From Kitasatospora sp. MAA4 (GTDB lineage Bacteria; Actinomycetota; Actinomycetes; Streptomycetales; Streptomycetaceae), in the NCBI RefSeq assembly GCF_029893355.1, contig NZ_JARZAI010000030.1, positions 32,054 to 96,053 on the forward strand: a DNA stretch of 64,000 nucleotides, read 5' to 3'. Numbering within the stretch: the stretch's first letter is position 1; each line of letters begins with the position of its first letter. The position numbers and the translations under genes were made by a program. The notes under the pieces were generated by a model that was not told where the DNA came from, did not search any database, and was given only the letters and a program-made list of their open reading frames with translations. Of the stretch, positions 25,852 to 33,828 are shown in pieces.

Positions 25852-26501
25852 TCGACGTGCTGATCGTGGACGACGAGTCGCTGGTCCGGGCCGGGCTGCG
25901 GATGATCCTGGAGACGGCCGAGGACATCCGGGTGGTCGGCGAGGCCGAGGACGGCGAGGGCGCGGTCCGGGCCGTCCTGCTGCACCGGCCCGACGTCGTC
26001 CTGCTGGACGTCCGGATGCCCCGCACCGACGGCCTGGAGGCGGCCCGCCGGATCCGCGCACTGCCCGAACCGCCGCAGGTCATCGTGCTGACGACCTTCG
26101 GGCTGGACGACTACATCGCCGAAGCCCTGCAGGCCGGCGCGGCCGGCTTCCTCCTCAAGGACCTCCCGCCGCCCGAACTGCTGCGCGGCGTACGGGTGGT
26201 GGCGGCCGGCGAGGCGATGCTCTCGCCGACCGTCACGCGGCGGCTGCTCAGCGGGATCGCCCCTCCTGCGACACCCCGCCAGCAGGCGGCCCGCCGGCTG
26301 CTGGCCGACCTGACCGGACGCGAGTCCGAGGTGCTGTCGCTGCTCGGCCGGGGGTTGCCCAACGCCGAGATCGCCCGCTCGCTCGGCCTGCGCGAGGCCA
26401 CTGTGAAGGCGCACGTGACCCGGCTGATGGTCAAACTGGGCGCCACCAACCGGGTCCAGGCGGCGATCACCGCCCACACGGCGGGGCTGCTGGACCTCTG
26501 A
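25848..26501 (+). CDS. NarL/LuxR-family response regulator
   Basis: 217 residues. The receiver has VDDESLVRAGLRMIL, the phospho-Asp in VVLLDVRMP, T in VLTTFG and K in FLLKDLPP. The C-terminal LuxR helix-turn-helix has LTGRESEVLSLLGRG, NAEIARSLGLREATVKAHVTRLM. The start is a GTG within the kinase stop. The target genes are unknown. It converges closely on the diiron oxygenase gene, 13 bases away. Confidence 0.93.
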   Translation: MIDVLIVDDESLVRAGLRMILETAEDIRVVGEAEDGEGAVRAVLLHRPDVVLLDVRMPRTDGLEAARRIRALPEPPQVIVLTTFGLDDYIAEALQAGAAGFLLKDLPPPELLRGVRVVAAGEAMLSPTVTRRLLSGIAPPATPRQQAARRLLADLTGRESEVLSLLGRGLPNAEIARSLGLREATVKAHVTRLMVKLGATNRVQAAITAHTAGLLDL

Positions 26502-26514
26502 AGAGGTTGTGTGG

Positions 26515-27432
26515 TCAGAGCACGGCGGCGCGGCGCCACATCGCCTGGGAGCGGTGGTCGATGATGCCGATGTCGGTGAAGAAGGTGATCGCCTTGCGGG
26601 CCCAGTCGGCCTTGGTGGCCTGCCAGTTCGGGTTCTGGGCGGCGACCGCGCGGGCCTCGCGCGGGTCGAGGCCGGCCAGGGCGTAGACCCGCGGGTTGAT
26701 CACCTCGTTCACCGCCTCGTACGCCAGCACGCCCAGCACCTGGCGGAACACCGCCCGCCGGACCGGGCTCATCCGGGCCCAGCGGCGCTCCAACTCCGGC
26801 TTGGCGTAGCCGATGTGGCGGGCCTCCTCGATCACGTGGATCCGGGCCACCGAGCGGGCCAGCGGTTGCAGGCTCTCGTCGCGGATCATCTCGCGCTGCA
26901 TCGCGTCGGTGAACTCCTCGACGAAGATGGCGCCGGCGAAGGTCAACGTGGTGTCGTTGAGCAGCAGATGGAGCTTGCCGCGGCGGTGCGCCCGGCGGCT
27001 GGGACGGGCCGACGGGTAGCCGGTCGTGGTGATGTACTTGGCGAACATCGTGGAGTGCCGGCACTCGTCGGCGACTTCGGTCAGCGCGTACTGGGCGTGC
27101 TGGGTGGTGAGGTCGCTGTCGTAGACGTGCCGGACCAGGCCGTTCATCAGGATCAGCTCGAACCAGATCCCCGCCGCGGTGACGCTGGCCAGCTCGTGCA
27201 CGCTCAACTGCGCCTGCTGGCGCGGCGTCAGGCGCTCCCACAGGTGTGTCCCGTAGAGCGAGACCCGGTGGGCGGGTATCGCGAAGTGGTCGGGGTCGAT
27301 GGGGGCGTCCCAGTCGATCTCGGTCAGTGGGTCGTGGATGTGCTTGGCCGAGATTCGCAGCAGGCGTTCGGCGTTCTGCTCGCGGGCTCTCAGGGCGACG
27401 GCGAGTTCGGGTGAGGGGGCGATGTCTCGCAC
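26515..27432 (-). CDS. AurF-like diiron oxygenase
   Basis: 305 residues. The four-helix-bundle ligands of the AurF/diiron N-oxygenase group can be seen: EVADECRH (E119, E123, H126), VEEFTD (E172/E173) and HVIEEARH (H199, E203, H206). AurF oxidises an aryl amine to a nitro group; the substrate here is unknown. GTG 27432 has GGAG 7 bases upstream. It lies 28 bases after the TetR gene on the same strand, so the two form an operon and the regulator probably controls the oxygenase in response to its substrate. Confidence 0.82.
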   Translation of the reverse strand: MRDIAPSPELAVALRAREQNAERLLRISAKHIHDPLTEIDWDAPIDPDHFAIPAHRVSLYGTHLWERLTPRQQAQLSVHELASVTAAGIWFELILMNGLVRHVYDSDLTTQHAQYALTEVADECRHSTMFAKYITTTGYPSARPSRRAHRRGKLHLLLNDTTLTFAGAIFVEEFTDAMQREMIRDESLQPLARSVARIHVIEEARHIGYAKPELERRWARMSPVRRAVFRQVLGVLAYEAVNEVINPRVYALAGLDPREARAVAAQNPNWQATKADWARKAITFFTDIGIIDHRSQAMWRRAAVL

Positions 27433-27460
27433 GGTGCTGCTCCTACGGGTGGGACGGGGG

Positions 27461-28096
27461 TCAGCTGGAGGAGGAGGCGGGGGAGCCGCCCAGGGCGCGC
27501 AGGGAGAAGGAGACCAGGGCGGGGATCAGGTCGGCGGGGGCCCGGCCGTCCGCCAGCGGTCCGACCAGGGCCTCGCCGACGCCGCCGACCAGCAGGGCGG
27601 CGGTCAGCTCCGGGTCCTGCGCGGGCAGTCGGCCGGCGGCCACGCCCTCGGCGATCCGGGCGGCGATCACATCGCGGAACGCCCGGCGGAAGACCAGGCG
27701 TTCGGCCTCCACCTCGGCGTCCACCGGCTCGGCGAGCAGCGCGTACGCCAGCCGTGGCGCGCCGAGCGCCCGTCCGGCGAAGGTGCCGATCACCGAGGCG
27801 ACCTGGGCGTGCAGGTCGCCCTCGAAGGCGGCCGCGTCGCGCACGGCCGCGACCTCCCGGCCGACCACCGACCGGAACAGCTCGGCGACCAGCTCGGCCT
27901 TGCTGCGGAAGGACCGGTACACGCTGCCGGTGGCGATCCCGGCCCGCTCCGCGACGGCGGCCACCGAGCAGGCGGCGTAGCCGCGTTCGGCGAGCAGTTC
28001 GATCGCGGCAGTGAGCACGGTCTCGCGCTGCGCGTCGAGCCGGGCTTGTACGGCAGGCGTTTTCCGGTAGGCCACGGCAAGAAGTGAAGCAGTCAT
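27461..28096 (-). CDS. TetR-family regulator
   Basis: 211 residues. The helix-turn-helix is typical: AAIELLAERGYAACSVAAVAERAGIATGSVYRSFRSKAELV. The C-terminal ligand-binding domain is variable. It is the first gene of a two-gene operon with the diiron oxygenase. TTGACA at 28119-28124 lies upstream, but a matching -10 would run into ATG 28096, so translation may begin later (for example GTG 28075). Confidence 0.88.
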   Translation of the reverse strand: MTASLLAVAYRKTPAVQARLDAQRETVLTAAIELLAERGYAACSVAAVAERAGIATGSVYRSFRSKAELVAELFRSVVGREVAAVRDAAAFEGDLHAQVASVIGTFAGRALGAPRLAYALLAEPVDAEVEAERLVFRRAFRDVIAARIAEGVAAGRLPAQDPELTAALLVGGVGEALVGPLADGRAPADLIPALVSFSLRALGGSPASSSS

Positions 28097-28175
28097 TCAG
28101 AGCTTCAGCAAGACTCTGTGTCAATAAGACCGCCCCCCAATTGCCGGCCGGTCTCTGGATTCGTCGGACACAGCA

Positions 28176-28209
28176 GCGGCGCCTGTGCACCGAGGTGCGC
28201 AGGCGCCGC
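28176..28209 (-). terminator. Terminator of the egt operon
   Basis: 14-bp arms (GCGGCGCCTGTGCA at 28176-28189; complement at 28196-28209) with one mismatch that would be a G-U pair, 18 bases after the egtD stop. Confidence 0.7.
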
Positions 28210-28226
28210 CTGTCAGGAGGGGAGGA

Positions 28227-29204
28227 TCAGCCGATCGGCTGGGCCAGCGAGAGGCCGAACCGTCCCTCGGGGTCGGTCCACCAGTGGGTCAGTGCGAAAC
28301 CGGCCGCGGCCAGCTCCCGTTCGACCCGCTCGCGGCGGAACTTCGCCGAGATCTCGGTGCGCAACTCCTCGCCCGCGGCGAAGTGCACCGCCAGGTCCAG
28401 CGCCGGGATCTTCACGGTCTGGTCCTCGCGGGAGCGCAGCCGCATCTCGATCCACTCCTGCTCGGCGTCCCAGTGGGAGACGTGCTCGAAGGCCTCCGGG
28501 TCGAAGGTGGCGTCCAGTTCGCGGTTCACCACGTTGAGCACGTTCTTGTTGAACTCCGCCGTCACCCCGGCCGCGTCGTCGTAGGCGGCGACCAGCACGG
28601 CCGGGTCCTTCACCAGGTCGGTGCCGAGCAGCAGTGCGTCGCCGGGTGCCAGTTCGGCCCGCAGCGCGGACAGGAAGACGGCGCGCTCGGCGGGCAGCAG
28701 GTTGCCCAGCGTGCCGCCGAGGAAGGCCACCAGCTTGGGGGAGTTCACCGCATGCGGCAGGTCGAGGCTGGCGGTGAAGTCCGAGACCACCCCATGGACG
28801 GCCAACTCAGGGTATTCCTTGACCAGTTGCTCGCCGGCCTCCTGGAGGGCGCTCTCGCTGACGTCCACCGGGACGTAGCTCTCCAGGGTGCCCAGCGCGT
28901 GCAGCCCGTCCAGCAGCAGTCTGGTCTTCTCCGAGGAGCCCGATCCCAGTTCGACGACGGTGCGGGCCTTGGTGATCGCGGCGATCTCCTCGGCCCGGGC
29001 GGTCAGGATGGCCCGCTCGGCACGGGTCGGGTAGTACTCGGGCAGCCGGGTGATCTCCTCGAAGAGCTCACTGCCCCGGCTGTCGTAGAACCACTTCGGT
29101 GGCAGCCACTTCGGGTCGGCGGTCAGTCCGTGGCGGACGTCCTCGCGCAGCGCGCGGGCGAAGTGGTCGGCGGGCAGTAGCCGGGTGAACTCGAAGGCGG
29201 TCAT
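28227..29204 (-). CDS. egtD: L-histidine N-alpha-methyltransferase
   Basis: 325 residues. It trimethylates histidine to hercynine with SAM, the first committed step to ergothioneine. Family features: WLPPKWFYDSRGSELFEEITRLPEYYPTR at the N-terminus, the SAM-binding VELGSGSSEKTRLLLD, and FLGGTLGNL. The length matches EgtD. The ATG overlaps the egtC stop by one base (TGATG). It is the last gene of egtABCD, followed by a terminator. Confidence 0.95.
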   Translation of the reverse strand: MTAFEFTRLLPADHFARALREDVRHGLTADPKWLPPKWFYDSRGSELFEEITRLPEYYPTRAERAILTARAEEIAAITKARTVVELGSGSSEKTRLLLDGLHALGTLESYVPVDVSESALQEAGEQLVKEYPELAVHGVVSDFTASLDLPHAVNSPKLVAFLGGTLGNLLPAERAVFLSALRAELAPGDALLLGTDLVKDPAVLVAAYDDAAGVTAEFNKNVLNVVNRELDATFDPEAFEHVSHWDAEQEWIEMRLRSREDQTVKIPALDLAVHFAAGEELRTEISAKFRRERVERELAAAGFALTHWWTDPEGRFGLSLAQPIG

Positions 29205-29974
29205 CAGGAGTTGTCCTCTCGAATCGGGTCAGCACGGTCCAGCGGGCGGATGCTCACCGCGTCCGGGGTGGCCAGCAGCAGCGAGTGGTCGGGCACCGGG
29301 ACCCAGCCGGGCCCGTCGTCGCTCGGCTCGGAGGCGACCAGCACCGAGCGGCCGCGCTCCAGGCGGTGGAACAGGGTGTCGCCCCAGGTGGTCGCGGCGA
29401 TCACATGGCCGTTGGTGATCAGCAGGTTGAGGCGCGCGTCGGTGTGCCGGGCGACGTCCTGGACCGTGCCGGCCAGCGCCTCGGCCGGCTGCTGTCCGGT
29501 GCGCAGCCGGTGTGTGAGCAGCGCCCAGACCAGCGCGGAGTCGCAGCGCGCGGCCAGCGAGAGCAGGTCGGCCGGCGGCAGCAGCGCGGCCAGCGGGCCG
29601 AGCGCGTCCGGCCAGCCGCTCAGCGCGCCGTTGTGGCTGAAGAGCCAACTGCCGTCCGCGTACGGCGCGGCGGCGGCCTCGCCCGCCGCGGTGCCGGCCG
29701 TCGCGGAGCGGACGGCGGCCAGCAGGGCCCGGGTGTGCACCACCCGGGCCAGCTCCGGCAGGTTCTCGTCGGCCCAGATCGGCCCGGCGCGGCGGTAGCG
29801 GGCGGGGACGGGGTCGCCGTCGGCGTACCAGCCCAGGCCGAAGCCGTCGGCGTTGACCGTCCCGTACCGCTGCATTCGGGGTGCCCAGGACTGCCGGTAC
29901 AGCCCGAACTGCGGTTCGAGCACCAGTTCGGCTATGGGCACGGGGGCGCCCAGGTAAGCGAGATGACGGCACAT
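29204..29974 (-). CDS. egtC: Gamma-glutamyl hercynylcysteine sulfoxide hydrolase
   Basis: 256 residues. An Ntn/class II glutamine amidotransferase-like hydrolase with the nucleophile Cys2 exposed after Met removal (MCRHLAYLG). ADGFGLGWY, VHTRA, FSHNGAL and the catalytic-core SALVWALL follow. It removes glutamate from the gamma-glutamyl hercynylcysteine sulfoxide made by EgtB. The ATG overlaps the egtB stop by one base and the stop overlaps the egtD start by one base, so stoichiometric expression is likely. Confidence 0.93.
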   Translation of the reverse strand: MCRHLAYLGAPVPIAELVLEPQFGLYRQSWAPRMQRYGTVNADGFGLGWYADGDPVPARYRRAGPIWADENLPELARVVHTRALLAAVRSATAGTAAGEAAAAPYADGSWLFSHNGALSGWPDALGPLAALLPPADLLSLAARCDSALVWALLTHRLRTGQQPAEALAGTVQDVARHTDARLNLLITNGHVIAATTWGDTLFHRLERGRSVLVASEPSDDGPGWVPVPDHSLLLATPDAVSIRPLDRADPIREDNS

Positions 29975-31347
29975 CAGGCATCGGCTCCGAGGCTGCGGGC
30001 GGTGCGGAAGCCGGAGAATATCTGCCGCCGCACCGGGTGGTCCCAGTTGCGGAAGGTGCCGCGGCAGGCCACCGGGGCGACCGCGAAGCTGCCGCCGCGC
30101 AGCACCTTGTACGGCGCCGGCTTGCCGGGCTCGGCGAAGAACACCTCGGAGTACTCCCGGTACGGCCAGGCCCTGAAGCCCGGGTAGGGCGCGAAGTCGC
30201 TCGACGTCCACTCCCAGACGTCACCGATCAACTGCCGTGCCCCGTACGGGGACGCGCCCTGCGGGTAGCTGCCGACCGGGGCCGGCTGGAGGTGGCGCTG
30301 GCCGAGGTTGGCGTGCTCGGGCCCCGGCGCCGCGTCGCCCCAGGGGAAGCGGCGGGTGCGGCCGGTGGCCGGGTCGTGCCGGGCGGCCTTCTCCCACTCC
30401 GCCTCGGTGGGCAGCCGGCGGCCGGCCCAGCGCGCGTAGGCGTCCGCCTCGTACCAGGTGACGTGCAGGACGGGCTCGTCGGGCGGCACCGGCTCGGTGC
30501 GGCCGAAGCGGCGGCGCAGCCACTGGCCGTCCTCGCGCGACCAGAACAGCGGTGCGGTGAGCCCGGCGTCCATCCGGTGCTGCCAGCCGGCCGGGGTCCA
30601 CCAGCGCGGGTTGTGGTAGCCGCCGTCGTCGATGAACAGCTGGTAGGCCGCGTTGCTCACCGGCGTGGTGTCCAGCGCGAAGGCGGGCAGGTACACCTCG
30701 TGCGCCGGGCGCTCGTTGTCCAGCGCCCACGGCTCGGTGTCCGTTCCCATGGTGAACGGCCCTGCGGGCACCACGACTTCGGACGGCCAGTCGGCGTGGG
30801 TCGGGGCCGGCGGGGTGGGCGCGGCGAGCGCGGCGGCGCCGGAGCGCAGCTGATGGGTGATCAGCATGGTCTCGTCGTGCTGCTGTTCGTGCTGGGCGAT
30901 CAGGCCGAAGGCGAATCCGGCCTGAAGCAGCGGCGGGCCGGCCAGTTCGACCCCGGCCAGCAGGTCGAGCACCCGGCCGCGGACCTCGTGCGCGTAGGCC
31001 CGGGCCTCGGTGGGCGGCAGCAGCGGAAGCCTCGGCCGCTCGGCGCGCGGGTGCTCGAAGGCGTCGTAGAGCTGGTCGATCTCGGGGTGCATCGGGTCGC
31101 GGCCGCCCACGTTGCGCAGCAGCCAGAGCTCCTCCTGGTTGCCGATGTGCGCCAGGTCCCAGACCAGCGGCGACATCAACAGGGAGTGCTGGGCGGTGAG
31201 TTCACCGTCGTCCACGCAGTCGGTCAGGCCGCTGGTGCGCTCCCGGGCGGCCAGCAGCTCGGTGGCGATGGCCTCCCGCAGCTGCTCGTCGGTGAGTTCC
31301 GTTATCGGGGTGTGTTCGGTCATGGTGGTGGGGTCGGGGTTCAGCAC
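29974..31347 (-). CDS. egtB: Hercynine oxygenase (sulfoxide synthase)
   Basis: 457 residues. The N-terminal DinB-like iron-binding region has DLAHIGNQEE and the HxxxH of AQHEQQHDETM. The C-terminal FGE-sulfatase domain has PFTMGTDTEP, TWYEADAYARWAGRRLPTEAEWE, WEWTSSDF and VLRGGSFA. It joins gamma-glutamylcysteine to hercynine using Fe(II) and O2. GTG 31347 is chosen over ATG 31323 because AGGAGG lies 7 bases upstream; it then overlaps the egtA stop by 7 bases. Confidence 0.95.
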   Translation of the reverse strand: MLNPDPTTMTEHTPITELTDEQLREAIATELLAARERTSGLTDCVDDGELTAQHSLLMSPLVWDLAHIGNQEELWLLRNVGGRDPMHPEIDQLYDAFEHPRAERPRLPLLPPTEARAYAHEVRGRVLDLLAGVELAGPPLLQAGFAFGLIAQHEQQHDETMLITHQLRSGAAALAAPTPPAPTHADWPSEVVVPAGPFTMGTDTEPWALDNERPAHEVYLPAFALDTTPVSNAAYQLFIDDGGYHNPRWWTPAGWQHRMDAGLTAPLFWSREDGQWLRRRFGRTEPVPPDEPVLHVTWYEADAYARWAGRRLPTEAEWEKAARHDPATGRTRRFPWGDAAPGPEHANLGQRHLQPAPVGSYPQGASPYGARQLIGDVWEWTSSDFAPYPGFRAWPYREYSEVFFAEPGKPAPYKVLRGGSFAVAPVACRGTFRNWDHPVRRQIFSGFRTARSLGADA

Positions 31348-32702
31348 GGCGTTGCCTCCTGAGGCGCGGGGCGCCGGTCCGCGCCGGACGGATCGAGCAG
31401 GTCGTCGGCCGGACATCGGCCGCGGGCGGTGTAGCGGTCCACGAAGTCGGCGACCTTGTTGCGCAGTTGCTCGCTGGCGCCGAGCCCGGGCAGCGCGGCG
31501 TCGGCGGCGGCGAAGCAGGCCAGCGCGGCACGCCGCAGCACCGGATCGTCCACTGCCCGGGTGGCCGCCCGGCTCCAGGCGGCGCCGCGCGGTCCGGGCT
31601 CCTCGGCGGTCCGGGCGAGCGGCTCCAGCGCCTCGTGGGCGGCGTCGGCGGCACGCGGGTCCTCGAAGAGCGCGGTGGTGAGCGCGGTCGTCACCATCCA
31701 GCCGTCGCCGGGCTGGGCGTCGATCATGCGCAGTTCGAGGTAGCCGTGCGGGCGCACCGGGGGGAACAGGGTGGTGATGTGGTAGTCGAGATCGGCCACC
31801 GTCGGACGCTGCCCGGCGGGCCGGCGCAGCCAGTCCCGGAAGGTCAGGCCGGCCGGCGCGTTCCACGGCAGACCGTCGGCCCGGCGCATGCAGAGCACGT
31901 CGGCGTCCAGCACGTAGCGGGCCCAGGAGGCCCGCGGGTCGCCGTCCGGCACGATCGGTGCCAGCGTGCGGCTGGGGTCCATCCGGGACCAGACGGCCTG
32001 CCGGGTGGACCGGTAGCCGGTCGGTCTGCCGTCCAGCAGCGGGGAGTTGGCGAAGGCGGCGACGAGCACCGGGCCCAGCCGGTGGGCGAGCAGCCAGCGC
32101 TCGCGGAACCCGTGCGCCCCGCCCTGGTCGGTGCCCGCGTCGAGGCAGACCTGGGTGGACGCGGTGCTGGTCATCATGATCTTGCCCCATGGCCCGGCCC
32201 GGTCGAAGAACTCCTCCATGGCCAGGTAGCGGGGGTGGCGCAGCAGGACCCGCCGCTCCCGCTCATGCGGCTCGGTGCCGTAGCCGGTCAGGGTCAGACC
32301 CTGGGCGGCGAAGGCGGCCCGTAGCGTGGAGAGGTCGCGAGAGGTGGTGTCGAGGCACTCGCTCAGGCTGTCGGCGGGCGGGGAGCTGAGCTCGACCTGG
32401 CCGCCCGGCTCCCTGGTGATCCGGGAGCCGTGGGGGAGAGACGGGTCTTCCTGCGGCAGTCGCAGGGCTGCGAGGGCGGCGAGTGTGCGGTCGTGCGCGG
32501 GAGCGGCGTCGGGGCGGCTGGAGTCGTGGACCAGCCACTCCAGCTCGACGCCGACCCGGCGCGGTGGGCCGATCTTGAAGCAGACGCTTGCCACGTACGT
32601 CTCCGCGGCGGACTGGGTCAACTCAGTCACCGTCGGTGGCGCTTTCGGCACGACGTCCATGGGCGGGGTAGCGGGCCGTGCGGGTTTCACGTGATCCACC
32701 AT
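31341..32702 (-). CDS. egtA: Glutamate-cysteine ligase, ergothioneine pathway
   Basis: About 453 residues. It makes gamma-glutamylcysteine for EgtB. GCS2-type features: GVELEWLVHD, the REPGGQVELSSPP substrate/metal loop, MMTSTASTQVCLDAG and YLELRMIDAQPGDGW. First gene of the operon. The start is uncertain: ATG 32702 with GGA about 8 bases upstream, or ATG at about 32660. It is divergent from the TetR gene at 32934, with 231 bases between. No egtE (the final C-S lyase) is in the window. Confidence 0.92.
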   Translation of the reverse strand: MVDHVKPARPATPPMDVVPKAPPTVTELTQSAAETYVASVCFKIGPPRRVGVELEWLVHDSSRPDAAPAHDRTLAALAALRLPQEDPSLPHGSRITREPGGQVELSSPPADSLSECLDTTSRDLSTLRAAFAAQGLTLTGYGTEPHERERRVLLRHPRYLAMEEFFDRAGPWGKIMMTSTASTQVCLDAGTDQGGAHGFRERWLLAHRLGPVLVAAFANSPLLDGRPTGYRSTRQAVWSRMDPSRTLAPIVPDGDPRASWARYVLDADVLCMRRADGLPWNAPAGLTFRDWLRRPAGQRPTVADLDYHITTLFPPVRPHGYLELRMIDAQPGDGWMVTTALTTALFEDPRAADAAHEALEPLARTAEEPGPRGAAWSRAATRAVDDPVLRRAALACFAAADAALPGLGASEQLRNKVADFVDRYTARGRCPADDLLDPSGADRRPAPQEATPC

Positions 32703-32852
32703 CTTCCATCCGGGAAGCAACCCGGTCTTCCTGCCCAGTTTGCGACGGGCCACACGGCGATGCCGGATACCGGTGAGTACGGAATGGATCTTCGCTGGTC
32801 AGCGGTGGCAACCGGGTGATGTGACTCCCCTCACAGCACCCGGGGAAATATC

Positions 32853-32908
32853 CGGGGAGCTTTTCCCCGTTTGCCGTACAGTAGGACGAAGTGGGGAACC
32901 AGTCCCCG
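32853..32908 (+). promoter_or_regulatory. TetR promoter with two GGGGA-N5-TCCCC operators
   Basis: Operator 1 is at 32853-32869 (CGGGGA-N5-TCCCCG) and operator 2 at 32892-32908 (TGGGGA-N5-TCCCCG), 39 bp centre to centre. They flank a -10 box TACAGT (32877-32882). Operator 1 covers the -35 region and operator 2 the expected transcription start, a typical arrangement for autorepression. Confidence 0.65.
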
Positions 32909-32933
32909 GAAATCTGCCCCTGGAGGGAGTGTC

Positions 32934-33680
32934 GTGGTGAGTGCCATCAAGGCTGTACGCAGTGTGTTGGCCGGGTGTGCCGTCAAGGCCGAGCAGGCCG
33001 AACCGGCCGCCAAGCCCGCGACACCCCGACTGCGGGCGGACGCCAGCCGCAACCGGGAGCGCATCCTCACCGCCGCCCGGGAGATCCTCTCCGAGAGCGG
33101 CGCCGAGGCACCGCTGGACGAGATCGCCAAGCGGGCCGGTGTGGGTAACGCCACGCTGTACCGCAACTTCCCGGATCGCTCGTCGCTGGTGCGCGCCGTC
33201 GCCCGCTCGGTGATGGAGCGCATCCTCGTCCAGGCGGAACAGGGACTGGTGGACGGTTCCGAGCCGTTCGACGCGCTCCGGCGCTTCGTCCACGTCGCCG
33301 CCGAGGAGCGGATCGGCGCGCTCTGCTCCATGCTCACCGCGGGCGTGGACCTCGCGCAGGACGAGCAGCTCTTCGCGATCCGCGCCCAGCTGGAGGGGGT
33401 CGTCGAGCAGCTGATGCAGCGTGCCCGCGAGGCCGGCCAGCTGCGTACGGACGTCGGCCCGGGTGACGTGTTCGTCGCGGTCGCCCAGCTCACCCGTCCG
33501 CTGCCGGGCACCGACTGCCTCGATGTCGACGTCAGCGCCTTCGTCCACCGCCACCTGCACCTGTTCCTGGACGGTCTGCGGACCCCCTTGCCGTCCCAAC
33601 TCCCGGGCCGTGCCGCTACCTTGGAAGACCTGCGGCGCCGCATCACGACCCTGCCCGCCCGATCGACCTCGCACGCCTGA
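32934..33680 (+). CDS. TetR-family regulator of adjacent efflux pump
   Basis: 248 residues. After a ~30-residue tail comes a helix-turn-helix with ILTAAREILSESGAEAPLDEIAKRAGVGNATLYRNFPDRSSLVRAV, then a C-terminal effector domain with the TetR_C LCSMLTAGVDLAQDE stretch. GTG 32934 has GGAGGG six bases upstream; GTG 32937 is also possible. It precedes an MFS pump by 148 bases on the same strand. By known TetR-pump pairs, it should repress itself and the pump until a drug binds. Confidence 0.9.
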   Translation: MVSAIKAVRSVLAGCAVKAEQAEPAAKPATPRLRADASRNRERILTAAREILSESGAEAPLDEIAKRAGVGNATLYRNFPDRSSLVRAVARSVMERILVQAEQGLVDGSEPFDALRRFVHVAAEERIGALCSMLTAGVDLAQDEQLFAIRAQLEGVVEQLMQRAREAGQLRTDVGPGDVFVAVAQLTRPLPGTDCLDVDVSAFVHRHLHLFLDGLRTPLPSQLPGRAATLEDLRRRITTLPARSTSHA

Positions 33681-33721
33681 TCGACCCCTCACGCTGATCG
33701 ACCCCTCACGCTGATCAACCC
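33661..33721 (+). repeat. 17-bp tandem repeat across the TetR stop codon
   Basis: Units TGATCGACCCCTCACGC at 33678-33694 and 33695-33711, with a diverged unit before (33661-33677) and a partial one after (33712-33721). The stop TGA is the first three bases of a unit. Confidence 0.75.
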
Positions 33722-33828
33722 GCCGCACCGTGCCGTTGCCCGGCTCGACGTCCGCGGACGCGCTTTCACGTTCTTTTTGCATGCACCAGCACGCCTCGCA
33801 CCAGCAGCACCGTTAGGTGAGTAAACCC

